Of a DNA stretch of 64,000 nt, positions 23,228-34,376 are shown in pieces (position 1 is the stretch's first letter; every line of letters begins with the position of its first letter). A program made the translations under genes and the position numbers. Source of the stretch: Rhodosorus marinus. Taxonomy: Eukaryota > Rhodophyta > Stylonematophyceae > Stylonematales > Stylonemataceae. The DNA lies in NCBI GenBank assembly GCA_029953675.1, contig JAMWBK010000003.1, positions 2,542,001-2,606,000 on the forward strand, in the 5' to 3' direction. The notes under the pieces were generated by a model. That model was not told where the DNA came from and ran no database searches. It saw nothing but the letters and a program-made list of their open reading frames with translations.

Positions 23228-24246
23228 CCGCCAAGTTTGTTAAGAATCGGATCGTATAGAAAGTTTGGAAGTGCTCTGGAAGCTCTCATGGCGATGTGCT
23301 CCATGAAGACCGGGAAACCGTAGTGGGAGGATTCCGCCGCGATAGCTTGAAGAACGTGCTCTGCGGCCTCACCGCTCGTCATGAGGAACGGCTGCGGATG
23401 ATCAGTCCCTACTGCGGGGGTATCAACAAACCCTGGATTAATGCAAACGAACTGAAAAAAGAGGGCATCTTGTTTGAGATTAGATGTTTCCGCAGTAGCA
23501 AATGCATGTTTGAATAGAATGTATTGTATCGTATCACTCTGACATTCACGAAGAATCGGAAAAAAACTAACCTAGGACTAGAGTCAAGAAAAGCCGCAAA
23601 TGTTTACCTTGATTCCCGAACCCCACAACTCCACCCTTACAGCTTCCATAAAGTTGGATATCGCAGCTTTTGTTCCGCCGTAAACGGATCCGCGAGGTAG
23701 TCCTCTGTAGCCAGAGAGCGAAGAAACTGATGCAACGAGTCCCTTCTTCCGCTGGATCATTGTTGGTAGAACCGCTTTTACGCAGTACACTGTTCCTTTG
23801 AAGTTGGTAGAGATCACCTGCTCTATCGTGTCTTCGGAGAGTTCTGCAAACTTGTTTCCTCGGTTGTTGATCCCCGCATTGGCGATCAGAATATCCACAG
23901 GTCCGTAGTTTCCTACTGCCGTTCGATGTGCAGTGGCGATTGTCGCGTAAGCCTCTGATACGTCCAACGGTACGCACGTCGCGGCGAAGCCGTCCGAGAC
24001 GAGTTCCTTAGCCATAGCTGACATCTTCCTCCTGCTCCTCGCAGACATGGTCACCCTAGCACCTCGCAATGCAAGCTCCTGGGCTACTTGCTGGCCTATA
24101 CCAGATGACGCACCCGTCACCCAAACATGCTTGCCTTTGAAGTAGGTTTTGGCCCTCTGCTTCCTCAGCACGCTCCGCAGAGACAGCAGCAACAGCATCG
24201 CAGCAATGCAGGCGGAAATAAAAGATAAGGACGCAACGGAAATCAT
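23224..24246 (-). CDS. Membrane-anchored short-chain dehydrogenase/reductase
   Basis: Two exons, 24246-23608 and 23451-23224, give 288 residues; the in-frame codon upstream of the ATG is TTG. Residues 1-26 form one hydrophobic segment (MISVASLSFISACIAAMLLL) followed by basic residues, a signal anchor of the DHRS7/11beta-HSD type. The Rossmann motif TGASSGIG is at 44-51, NAG at 123-125, and the catalytic Ser176, Tyr189 and Lys193 lie in SVSSLSGY...SVYGGTK. Exon 2 supplies CINPGFVDTP, the usual segment after the active site. An NAD(P)H-dependent oxidoreductase at the ER or another membrane is likely; the substrate cannot be told. The intron is 156 nt (donor GTAAAC, acceptor TTTTTTCAG). Its stop overlaps that of the SDHAF4 gene. 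Confidence 0.93.
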
Positions 24247-24682
24247 CGAGATTGCTTTTGATCGCAGCAAACCTCGTGCGAACTGTAGTAGTCATGCACC
24301 AGCTCACCCCGTCATTGGATCTTCCTTAATCCACGGACCGAGAACGGACTTCACATCCTGTTGAATCAGTGATCGGGTAGACAGAGTGCACGCCGGGAGC
24401 CAAAAAGGAGTTCCACTGTGTTCTGATGGCTGAGAGCAGCCTCTCGTGCTCGAACCTGGCGAAGGATTATCGGCTGAGCTCAGAATCAGGATGCTTGTCT
24501 GTCCGGGAACAAGCTCCGATGCTCCACTGTGTGGGTCGTCGGGTCTGTTGTAGATGCTATAATATGCTTCGAATATGGGTTCAGTTTACTGTTCTAGTGA
24601 TACAAAGTTAGTAAGAGTTCCCATGGCACGCACGTCCACGGGTCTGGTGAATCACACGTCCTCAAAGCTCCCAGACCGTAAC
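24247..24682. other. Spacer between dehydrogenase and CDC6
   Basis: Serves as the 5' flank of the dehydrogenase and the 3' flank of CDC6. No gene seen. Confidence 0.45.
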
Positions 24683-26056
24683 CTACGCGGATGGTAGCAA
24701 GTCACGCAGCAGCCTCCGAGCCTGAAAACACTCTCGCACATCAGCTTCTGCGACACAAAGGCGGAGCAATTTCGTTCTTGGGGAGGTGAGAGATGACTGC
24801 CTCCTTGGTGATCTGCCCGCTGGATTTCGTTTCACGAGTTTCGCTTCGGCTACCTCGACGAGGCCGGTTTGTGAGAGGGAAGAATTGCAGATGTTGGAGA
24901 ATTCGCCGAATGTGAGGGAGCTTGTCCCAGCACGCAAGCTCATTGGTTGATACTCGTCATACACGGAGCCTAATGTAGCTTCCTTTCGCTTCTGATCCGA
25001 GAGTTTTCTAACAAAGCTGCAGAGCATTACTTGCTGTTGAATGGGCAAGTTTTCCATTATCCTCCGCACACCACTAACGCTCCCGCGAGATTCGAAAATT
25101 CGCACGATCTCCGCAATGAACGTTTTCGGTCTGGACGGCTTATTCTTCACAGAATCGATTGCCGCCCTGCAAACGTCGAGAGCGAGCCGAACGTCTCCGT
25201 TGACGGCGGCAGTCTACAACGTACAAAATGAAATCCTAGTCAGAACTATCCCTAATCGCAAATAGCCAAGCTGCTCTGTTCGGTTGCGCGTTCTTGCAAG
25301 TGGCAGGCTCACCTTTTTGGCACAGAGTTTGATGGCGGGCAGGTCCATGACATCTTTCTCGATCCTCTGCAGAATTATTTTTTCCATCGCGTCGCTCGTG
25401 TACGGCCTGAAGGGGAAAACGACTGGTACTGACTGGCATGCTCTCAACCAAGGCAAGAGTCTCTCCGGTAGATCAACAGAGTTGGCAATTCCTAGCACAA
25501 TCGCCTCGCTACATTTTTTTGGGAGTTCGAATACGGCGTACAACAGGCTCAAGTCTCGCGTGATCAGAAAATCAAGCTCGTCGAGAACGAGGATTGTCTT
25601 CTTCCCCTTCTTCGACAGAGTTGCAATCAGGTTCGCCTCAGTCGACTCGGAAGTAGTACTACCCTTGATCCGGTCACAGAGCGTTCCATAGATGGCCCTA
25701 GGTTCGCCCTGGGAAGCACAATTTACCCAGATAGATCTGTATCCAACTTCACGAAGAGCGTTCTTTACGGTCAGCGTTTTTCCAGTTCCGGGTAGTCCAC
25801 TGACGTATACTGCTCCACCTCTGTCAGCCTTCAGTATTCCTTCGAGGGTATCCTTCAATTGCAGGGCTTCTGATTCCCGCCCGAGAACTTTGTCCGGAAC
25901 GAAAGACAGCGACAGGCGATCCTGCGACCTTCTCCACCATTCCGTCCCGGGCTCAGTCTTTTTTAGCTGATGTTCATTTCGCTCAGCCTTTTTCACCACT
26001 CTTCCAATCGGAAAAAGAGGCTCGGCCACCCTTGCACTTCTGGCCGGTCTTCCCAT
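24683..26056 (-). CDS. CDC6: Replication licensing factor CDC6
   Basis: Two exons, 26056-25313 and 25213-24683 (intron 99 nt, donor GTGAGC, acceptor TTGTAG), give 424 residues. The AAA+ module starts near residue 55 (VLGRESEALQLKDTLE). Walker A GLPGTGKT is at 87-94, Walker B VLDELD at 157-162, sensor 1 is GIANSVDLPER. Across the splice CAKK|TAAVNGDVRLALDVCR gives the sensor 2 region with the expected Arg. The C-terminal winged helix (LPIQQQVMLCSFVRKLSD, EATLGSVYDEY) follows CDC6 rather than ORC1, and there is no BAH domain. CDC6 joins ORC at origins to load MCM2-7. The N-terminal tail is short (about 50 residues), with few S/T-P sites for CDK control. E2F-like sites lie upstream. Confidence 0.9.
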
Positions 26057-26268
26057 CGTCCTGCATCAACACGACACCAAAACGACCAAAGCCTAGATGA
26101 CTGTCCTGCCATCCTCGCTACTAGTAGCCAACGTCCTCTCGCACTTGAACAAGGATCAGAACGGTATAAGAAGATACTACTCCAACCGCCTAATTTCCAG
26201 GGAGAGAGAGAGAGAGAAGAAAAAAAGATGAACACAAAAAATTGAAGAAAGATGCGCTAACAGGTTCA

Positions 26269-26300
26269 GGCGCGGGAGACTACATCTCCGCTCCCGCGCC
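26269..26300. promoter_or_regulatory. Palindromic E2F-like element upstream of CDC6
   Basis: GGCGCGGGAG (26269-26278) and its perfect inverse CTCCCGCGCC (26291-26300) flank a 12-nt spacer, 213-244 bases before the CDC6 ATG. Each arm resembles the E2F core (GCGGGA/TCCCGC). An inverted pair suits two E2F/DP dimers or a stem-loop in the 5' leader. Confidence 0.5.
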
Positions 26301-26586
26301 ATAGAATATTAATCACTACCCCCTACCCCCGTAACAGAAACTTCCTCGCGCTCTGTTGATCTTCTTCAACCCACCTGTTCAACAAACTCTCGAAGAAAAG
26401 ACTTGACTGAATGTCCATTATAATTTACTTGGCCAAGAAAGCATGGCGGATGATACTTTACAAGGCGACAGGAATTTACCCCCTCAATGGAAAATAGCGA
26501 AAATGAGAATATGATTAATTTATCTTCATAATATATGGATAGGGTTATTCTTTACCCCTCCGTTGTCCTATAGGATTTTTAGGAGG

Positions 26587-26622
26587 TTTCCCGCGTAAAT
26601 TGGATTTTCGATGATTCCCGCG
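26587..26622 (+). promoter_or_regulatory. Two further E2F-like sites
   Basis: TTTCCCGCG (26587-26595, an exact TTTSSCGC match) and ATTCCCGCG (26614-26622) lie about 530-565 bases upstream of the CDC6 ATG. No other recognised gene is close by. Confidence 0.4.
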
Positions 26623-28197
26623 TCTATTCAGCCAATGATGTGTATGGGATATGCATGGCAATCCAAAGGCGTGGTCTGTTGGTGTTTGCTTGTCCAGGTT
26701 TGTTGGGACAGTTGGGACATGAACGTGCCTCGATCGCTTTGGGAAGTTGTGGGTGAGCTAGTTTCTGCGGAGAGTTCTGTACAAAGAACTTTTTGAACAT
26801 GAGGGCTCGCAAGGCGAAAATGAGCTCGGTTTTCTGATTTGACCTGCCTGTAGGCTAGGTGTTGGTTACCTACGCTATTGAGCGCATCCGCTTTTGAGAC
26901 AATGCCAACAAGGGTATGACCCTGCACCACTGATCTTTTCAACTACCTAGGACCTCCGTGAATACGATAGTGTAGACGTGCTGCAGGGAACTAGGCATCG
27001 TTTTCAGGTGGCGAGGTCGTCACGGGGCACGCGGTGCAGAAATCGCGTTTCCGATGGTTCAGAACTTCTTTAGAGTCCCAAACTCAGCTTCAGCAGAAAA
27101 CAAAACAAAACCGAAGACCGGTTGGTCATCCGTGTGGCATGCTGGAAGCAACAGACAGTGAAGAGGACGGAGGGGGTCCTGGGGAAAGCAAGAACCACTT
27201 AACACGCCGAAAACCGTTTGCAGTTTCGGTGATCCACATCAGCACTGAAGAGGATCTCACATGTGCTCTCTAGTTCAATAGAACGCAGAAACAAACCCAA
27301 AAGTCTCCACGCTTTCATACCATCAACAACAACTCCGAAAAGCCTGACCCCAACTCCCTCAGCGGGACACGTCCTGTGTGGCTTCGCCTTGCCAGCCTGT
27401 ACCCTAACCAAATGGTTCCTCTTCAATTCTAACTTTCATGGCTATCCTTCCTTTATTCGTCCCTGCTCGCTTAGTGAGCTGCTACCCTACATGGCCATTC
27501 GGTTTGTCACATTCCATATACCATTCCTACCTAGCCCCGGGCCTGCTGTTGCCCTACTCGAGGTGTGATCACAACATTCTTGTCAGCTAGCTTCTACAAT
27601 CCATGGCTCCGAAGATCATATCACAACCAGCGATCTCCTAGCTTTTACGACAGAGTTCAATAACGGACCAGCAGAATTAATTCTGACTCGAAACTTCCAA
27701 ACTCCTTCACCCCAGCTGTCCCAAAATCCACGCTCCCTGTCCCAATTTTTTTTCCTCTCCATCAGAGTTTTCCAAGATATTCTTTCAACCCAATCACAGA
27801 GCGGCAAACCCCTCCAAAAATTTAAAAAACTGACAAAAACAGATTTCAGCGAGAGAGAGAAAGATTTTTTTTATTTTTCTCCTTTTTCCGCATTGATCAC
27901 TTGCTGCAACTTAATTTAACGCCTATTCCAACCTATCCCCTCTCCTTCCCTCCCCCCTTCCCTCCCCCCCTATTCTTTTCAGCTTGCAAACGTTTAATAT
28001 CCATAGAGGTGTCCTCTTTATCAGTTAATACGCTTATGAACAAAATATGCTTAATATTAATAGTGATTATTTTGTATTTAATATCGTTTATGGTATATTT
28101 TGCTTTGAGATATTTAGGGCCTCGTTCCTCTGTTGGATGGCGTGGGGCTACTCAACGCTCGACAAAGAACTTTTTGGGGCGGCTGGGCAAAGGGTAG

Positions 28198-28239
28198 AAA
28201 TATAGCTACCCTGAACCTACGTTCAGGGTAGCTATATTT
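28198..28239. repeat. Perfect 19-bp hairpin
   Basis: The arm AAATATAGCTACCCTGAAC (28198-28216) is followed by the loop CTAC and the exact inverse GTTCAGGGTAGCTATATTT (28221-28239). It lies 100 bases before the start of the small gene at 28339. A perfect stem with a four-base loop of this length is very unlikely by chance. Confidence 0.95.
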
Positions 28240-28338
28240 GGATGAAAGCGGTAGACGAAGATGTTCTTAGCGTCAGGAGGGAGCAGAATGATACGGACAT
28301 TGTATGTGGTTGGGTGTTGAGTGAAAGCAGTGCTACTC

Positions 28339-28940
28339 ATGGCGGCGTGTTTGGTTAACGCAGTTCGCGATCCGGATTGTGGAGACGACGGAGAAGTTTC
28401 AGTTGTTGCTGTTAGTGCGGTGGGCGACGAGGAGGAGCAATGTAGTATGCCGAAGGGGAGGAAATCTGTGACTTTTGCTGATAGCGAAGAGGTGCAGTAC
28501 TTTGTTTGTAATCCGGAAGAGAGGCTCCGGGTAAGGGCACAACCGTTCACGAAGCTGGTTTTGCGTATGGCCCTCTGCCTAACCAGTCCCGTCATTGCGC
28601 TATTTCAGAATTATCCTAGGATCACCTCTAGGAGAGCGCGACCTCAATTCCAATTGGAAATGCCTGCCGTACTGAGTCTCCCGAGGTGGGAATCTACCTT
28701 ACGGACGGAGGGATCGTATACTTACTTTGAGCAGGTACGACCGCTGTATTGGTGAATTCTGCACCATGCACACTAGTAACTGATCAAGGTTCTAACCTGT
28801 ATCTCCCCGCGACCTTGCAGATGTTGGGCGAGTGCAAAGAGGTGCTTACGGAAGCCTCGAATGAGTACCAGCAGGTGAAGAGCCAACTGTACACTACCAT
28901 GTGCAAATCCATGAGTCAACTAACAGGTTACGACGTCTAA
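28339..28940 (+). CDS. Small unknown protein with KSVTF motif
   Basis: Three exons, 28339-28530, 28609-28734 and 28821-28940, all in phase 0, give 145 residues (donors GTAAGG and GTACGA, acceptors TTTCAG and TTGCAG). The product is MAACLVNAVRDPDCGDDGEV..., then GRKSVTFADSEEVQYF, a basic segment (ITSRRARPQF) and a helical end (MLGECKEVLTEASNEYQQVK). KSVTFAD resembles the RVxF docking motif of PP1 regulators, a weak clue. Intron 1 is 78 nt, a multiple of three without a stop, so retained transcripts would add 26 residues. I recognise no family. Confidence 0.6.
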
Positions 28941-29083
28941 GTTAAAAACTAGCTTCCACAAAGCGGACTAAGAATACCCTTATTCTTACATCAAAAAAAA
29001 GGTGACATGACGGACTCCCGTTTCTCACCAAAAGGTCGAATACTCCCAGCCTCAATACTACAATCTGGCTACATCCCAGGCGA

Positions 29084-29361
29084 TCAAGATGCAGTGAGCA
29101 AGTCTAACGCAAACGGATGTTCTTCCAGCTCCGAATCAGGGAAAGTCCTTTGCCTCCGAGCCACATCTGCCTCACCAGTAGGAAAACCCTCAAAATATAA
29201 AAACACCGGCCTAAGTTTCTCAGTTCGGGAAGAGGGACTCCCACCGCCCCCTTCGCCCAGGATGTTCTTTTGAACAACAAGACTCGTCGACTTTGTCACC
29301 CCCAGTCGCGGTTCAAGCTCAAAAAAAGCAACCACCAACACCCCAAAAAGATGCTTCGCTC
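29084..29361 (-). other. Minus-strand open frame, possible gene fragment
   Basis: About 90 codons, read from after a TTTTAG acceptor-like site, resemble a protein C-terminus (LFGVLVVAFFELEPRLGV ... FPDSELEEHPFALDLLTAS). No ATG, upstream exon or family is visible, and the 22-nt array lies directly upstream. It may be a remnant or chance. Confidence 0.2.
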
Positions 29362-29400
29362 TTAATCTAAAACAATATAAATCGTAATTGTTCCTATTTC

Positions 29401-29760
29401 AATTTATTTAGCACAATATTCCAATTTATTTAGCACAATATTCCAATTTATTTAGCACAATATTCCAATTTATTTAGCACAATATTCCAATTTATTTAGC
29501 ACAACATTCCAATTTATTTAGCACAACATTCCAATTTATTTAGCACAACATTCCAATTTATTTAGCACAACATTCCAATTTATTCTGCACAATATTCCAA
29601 TTTATGAGGCATAATATTCCAATTTATTTAGCACAATATTCCAATTTATTCTGCACAATATTCCAATTTATTCTGCACAATATTCCAATTTATTCTGCAC
29701 AATATTCCAATTTATGAGGCATAATATTCCAACTTATGAAGCATAATATTCCAATTTATG
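29401..29760. repeat. 22-nt A/T-rich tandem array, 16 units
   Basis: Sixteen units of exactly 22 nt, starting AATTTATTTAGCACAAT, plus a partial one. Three unit types differ in the middle: TTTAGCAC, TTCTGCAC and TGAGGCAT. They are ordered: eight of the first type (the last four with AACATT), then a mixed block of the three types. No spacers, so not CRISPR. Confidence 0.97.
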
Positions 29761-29986
29761 AATATCTGGTCTATTCTATGCAATCGGACCGTAATCCAAT
29801 GCTTATTATGCACGTGTCCTTATGTGGATAAGTGGACAGGACTTGTGTGTTGTTTTTGGTTGGAAAATGGAGGCTCGTTTATATGAGCTCAGTGATTATT
29901 GTTGAATCGGAAACAAAAGTTTTAGGGAGAAAGGAGCGAAGGGTTGGGATGAGGGGGGTTTGGAGGTTGGATGGAATGGGAAGGGT

Positions 29987-31334
29987 ATGCTGGTGATCTC
30001 AGGTACGATTGCGTATTTGGCATTGAGAAGGATGGAAGGGTCTGGAGAGGGTAGGCGCGATAGCGAGATGAGTCGGCTAAGCGCTGAGGAGGTTTCTCGG
30101 GCGGTGTTGCTGGAGAACCTATCGGCAGAGACGACGGATGCTGATCTGGAGGATTTCTTATCGATTTGTGGAGCTGTGGATCGTCAGAGCCTGAATATTG
30201 AGAAGAAGGAGGCCTTGGTTGTTTTCCAGGATGAAGAAGGTCGACAAGCTGCGTTGATGATTAATGGTGGGAAGCTGCATGGCTCTCCGGTTACCGTATC
30301 GCCTGTTCCCGAGGACTACGGCGCGGAGAATGGACTGGTGGACGAACTTGCTGCTGATGAATCGAATGATACGGGTATACCAGTGATAAGCGCCGACGAG
30401 CTAGGAGGACTAGACGATATGCGGAGATCCCGAACAGCTCCTGCGAACCCAAGCTTGTTTGGACCCTCGAGCGAGTGGCTTGAAAATATGAAACAAAAAT
30501 TCCTCGACGCGAAGAAAAATGCTGCTGAAGTTGCGAAGGAGATGGGTGAAGAAGCCAAGGTTGTCTCTAAGGAAATCAACAACTCCATCCGTGGGTCGAT
30601 CGCGGACGCAAACATTCCAGAAAAATTTGAGGCGGCGAAGAGCTCTGCCTCGCAGTCAGCAACGCAGACGAAGGAAAAGTTTGCTGAAATCGATGCACAG
30701 TACGAGGTTCGCGCGTTGATTCCAAACCGACTTGCTGTGACAGGCATTTTTTTTGGTTATTTCCCTGGCGGGAGGACATCTGCGAATAGAAAATCTTTCG
30801 CTGAATGCATGTTTTCTGCTTTCTCAGGTCTCGGAGAAGGCTAAAAGAAGCAAGGACGCAGCGACGAGCTTTTCAAAACAGGTAGATGAGACGCTGGGAA
30901 TCACTACCGCGGCTTCGAACGTAGCCCACGCTTCACGGAACATGGCACAAGAGGTATGAGAGTCAGAAGTTGCAATCCTTCCCTAGTTTTGACGATTCCC
31001 CTAAAACTTAACTGGCACGTTTCCTGAACGAAACCAGGTAGACGAAAACTTGGGACTCAGTGAAACTACGAGACGCCTGACAGTCCAGGCCCTTGACAAT
31101 GAAACCGTCCAGAGCACAGTGCGTTCGTTCTCCGCCAGCTGGAGCGCTTTGAAATCCAAGCTGATGCCCGAGGAAGACCCAGCACTGGGCCCAGCCCCCA
31201 CTTCGAACTTGGATGACGAGGACGAGGGAGAGCCCCTGTTCCCCGAACAGGTCGAGCAAGACAGGCAAGAGGGCAATACCCGCGACAGTGCAGGTAATGC
31301 TTTGACCACAAATCAAGACTGTTGTTCGACGTAG
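29987..31334 (+). CDS. RRM protein of the BPA1 (binding partner of ACD11) type
   Basis: Three exons, 29987-30706, 30828-30953 and 31038-31334, all phase 0, give 380 residues. An RRM-like fold covers roughly residues 35-100 (SRAVLLENLSAETTDADLED, EALVVFQDEEGRQAALMING). A long Ala/Lys/Glu helical region follows, with FAEIDAQYE|VSEKAKRSKD and later VDENLGLSETTRRLTVQ, which parallels plant BPA1-like proteins (VDQKYQVSEKTK). In plants these bind the sphingolipid-transfer protein ACD11; whether that partner exists here is unknown. The start could instead be the ATG at 30032 or 30068, since the RRM begins only later. The first donor (GTTCGC) is weak. The last exon may have a further splice at GTAATG near 31290. 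Confidence 0.78.
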
Positions 31335-33189
31335 ACAGCTACGTTAGTCTGGCGTTAGTACTGTACATCGAGGGATGCCGCGATTTACAAGTTTTCTCTT
31401 GGAGAGCTTGAAGAAGCTCCCATTACTGTTCGAGATCCCAGATTCTAAGTTTGTGCTTGTCCTTTCCATCTTTTTGTTCTCCGAAATCATTCCAGAGCCG
31501 GCCGCGTTGGGAGTTGACTAAGGGAGCGTCGGAAGATGTCGTTCAGATTTTTGTACAAAAAACCAGACGTTTTGGTCATTTGCTTTTTTTCTTTGTTTGC
31601 GTTTTTTATGAAAGGTTCTTTCTCTTCTTTTTAGAATTCTATGAGCGCGGTTACTCATCGCTGGGCGATCCCCGGTGATGTCTGGCTCGAGAACAGAGAA
31701 AGTCAACGTCGAAAACCAGATCCCTTTCGTCACAAATAAAGCGGATGGATCTCTTTGTTGACGGAAGGGGAGTAGGTACGACTGCTCTGCTCAAGAGTCC
31801 CAAGAAAAGGAACAAATCCGATACTTTCGGACTACCCACGTTTAGACTCGTACCAGCTCCCATCCTTCCTCTTACTTCTTAGCTTTTAGAAACTTCACAA
31901 CGACGCCAGCACATGATATGTGTGACCTGGCATCACGTACAACCCCAGACTCCCGAAGCGTTCAGAGTCGGCGCGAGCGGATGCCTGCTTGTTGTCGCTC
32001 TTGTTGCTGTTGCTCCTGCAACGCTACCGCCACTTGCACAGAGGTGTTGGGGACAAGGGCTGCTGGGCTCAAACTGGTAGATTCTTCACTGCAAGGGTCG
32101 CTCACTTATTGGCGAAGTACAAAGCCACCGCTAACAAACATGTGTTACAGTACGTCCATGACAACAGCAGCCCTTGCAATACTAGTCTAGCCTGGCAGAT
32201 TACAACGAGGTTCTTCTTCCAAACTGGCTACCAAAGATACTGCTGGCATCCGGACCAGATTGCACGGTAGGCTATGATGCGATTACTGTCAGAGTCCTCC
32301 CATTTAAGTCTTTTTTAAGTTGCGAAGTTTACGGTGTGCATCAAAGCTTGCTTCATATACACCTGCCGCTAGTAGTTTCCACAGATCTTACTTTCCACGA
32401 AGCTCTGCTTCGAGACCGCCGAGGCTATCAGCTCAGTGAAACACGAGATGTCATATCATCTCCAGACGCGTTATCCTTTGACTATTGGCGAATCTCCTAA
32501 TGGTTGCTCTACTTTGACTGCGAAACCCATCACGTCGTCGGCTGGCCTTTGCAGAAGGGGCAGGCCTCTCGCTCCGGTTCAGTGGCTAACATAGCCGTTG
32601 CCTGGGCCAGAAACCACGTTTATCTAGCTACGGAAGAAGTGCATTTGCCAAAAAGACCGCCATGGACACAAAAGCTCAAGCACAGCAGAAGCTCTTCAAA
32701 CTTACATAATTCAATGTCGCTACTGCTCGGAGTGGATAAGACGATAGACGAAAGTGGTAGAAGAGGCGGTACATTTCCACAGAACCTCAGGTCCTCTCCA
32801 ACTTCATGTATACCAGCAGATGCCAGCCAGCACGAAGACGTAGCTTCCCGGCTCAATCTGAAAACCGATTGGAATTCTACTCTTAGAAAGTGCCATTTCC
32901 GCAGAGTGCGGTTTGTCTCCAACACCAGTGCGAGATTCTTCAAGTGTTTTCAGTATAAAAGAAAACGGTTTTGGGATGGTGGGGGAGATATGAAATGAGT
33001 CCTTCGCAGTCAAGAGCTTCTTCTTCTAGAGGCACTAAGTGAACAGAAAAGGAACGCGTCAACGCACGCTGAGGTGAACGAGTAAGTTTCTGGGGAAGAT
33101 ATTGTGAACTTGTATAAAGGGCTTTCTGTTTTTACCAGCGCGTGTACCTTTTCTGTTTTAAAAGCGTTCTGCTTGGCTTACCTGCAGAG
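31335..33189. other. Gene-poor stretch
   Basis: Frames at 31989-32270 and 32504-32998 (plus) and 32620-32943 (minus) overlap each other and show no family, so I do not call them genes. A TATAAAGG lies at 33113-33120. Confidence 0.45.
33113..33120 (+). promoter_or_regulatory. TATA-like box before GID8
   Basis: TATAAAGG, 70 bases upstream of the GID8 start codon. Position and sequence fit a TATA box; there is no other evidence. Confidence 0.35.
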
Positions 33190-34201
33190 ATGAAAAGAGA
33201 GTATGAAGGATGGGATGGTTCAAAGAACAATGTTGCACAGTGGGAGAGCCGGCTTCAGTCCTCTTACGTGCCGAGGGAGTGAGTTCTGATGGACAGAAAT
33301 CTTGAACTTTTTTTGCGGTGGATTTTCTTTCCTGGAACGGACAGCTGTTGACGCTGAAGCTTTTTCTCGCTGTTGTGGCTCCTTTTTCGTTCAAAAGGAC
33401 GATTGACCGAATCGTGATGGACTATTTCGTCGTTGAAGGTTACCAAGACGCTGCTGAGAAGCTGGTTAGCGAAAGCGGAAGAACCAGTCTGAGCGAGTTT
33501 CAAACTGTAGATAAGACAGCGCTGGCGAATAGAAGGGCAGCACGTATGGCTATTCAGAATGGACAGGTCCAAGAAGCTATCGATTTGGCGAAGAAGGTTG
33601 AGCCATCGGTAGGCCTCGTTTCTTGGTTTTGAGATGGATAGTTTACTGCAGCCGAGTTCTAACATGAGAGAAATGCTTCGTCTTATACTTGCTCGTCTCA
33701 GATTATTAGTTGGAATGTTCTCCTACGTTTCCACTTGCTGCAGCAAAAGTTGATAGAGCACATTAGGGCAGGAAATACAGCCGATGCCATTAAGTTTGCT
33801 CAAGAGGAGCTGGCGCCTTGCGGAGAAGAATGCGTGAGCTACAGCTGCGCCTTTCGTAGCTCTCACCAGTGTGCACAAGGAACTGACTCCTGTTTTTTAT
33901 TCTACGCGTATCCCAGCCCGAGTTCCTGGAGGAGTTGCAGCGTACTTTGACGCTGCTGGTTTTTGAGAATGAACCAGATGGCACGCTTTCAGAGCTGATG
34001 AGTTTTGCGCAAAAGCAACGGACTGCGTCTGAACTCAACTCTGCGCTCCTTGCCTTCAACAAAGAGAAGAAAGATCCCATGCTGCCCTTTCTCATCAAGC
34101 TGATCATATGGACGGAGAAAAAACTCAATGAGCATGGACATCGTACTTGTGAGATCGACATTAGGACTGGAGCATTGTCTGAGCACTCAAGTACTTCTTG
34201 A
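33190..34201 (+). CDS. GID8: GID8/TWA1 LisH-CTLH-CRA protein of the CTLH E3 ligase
   Basis: Four exons, 33190-33278, 33398-33608, 33702-33833 and 33917-34201, give 238 residues (human GID8 228). The first join GA|G makes PRETIDRIVMDYFVVEGYQDAAEKL, the LisH motif. Next come AIQNGQVQEAIDLAKKV and, across a splice, EPS|IISWNVLLRFHLLQQKLIEHI, the CTLH region. The CRA end contains FLEELQRTLTLLVFENEP and LPFLIKLIIWTEKKLNE. All match GID8 in order and spacing. GID8 is a scaffold subunit of the GID/CTLH ubiquitin ligase, which in yeast degrades gluconeogenic enzymes. Introns are 119, 93 and 83 nt. The gene converges on the unknown gene at 34377. Confidence 0.92.
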
Positions 34202-34376
34202 TTAGGAGTATAAGAAGACATATATTATGAAAACGGAGAAAAAATGGTAAATAATACAGTAACGATCGATGAAAACATCAACGAACGGGAACTATACATA
34301 TAAAAACAAGAACTGTATGTGCCCCGTCGTTATTGGCACCAGAAAATTGTCCTAAATTGAGTAGCAACCAAGTGCC

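Larger units (their letters stand above)
26057..28197. other. Gene-poor stretch upstream of CDC6
   Basis: Apart from the E2F-like sites no gene is seen. Short frames at 26628-26942 and 27263-27568 lack any recognisable feature. There is a C/T-rich patch at 27930-27975 and an A/T-rich patch at 28030-28110. Confidence 0.5.

Noticed and set aside
23224-24246. 3-ketodihydrosphingosine reductase
   Set aside because: The N-terminal anchor and GASSGIG form fit the DHRS7/11beta-HSD group as well or better, so only the superfamily is called.
24683-26056. ORC1 rather than CDC6
   Set aside because: No BAH domain, short protein, and the C-terminal winged-helix segment follows CDC6.
29401-29760. CRISPR or telomere-like repeat
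   Set aside because: 22-nt units without spacers, internal to the window, not a G-rich telomeric motif.
32504-32998. 164-codon plus frame
   Set aside because: Overlapped by a 107-codon minus frame, with no family, splice or promoter support for either.
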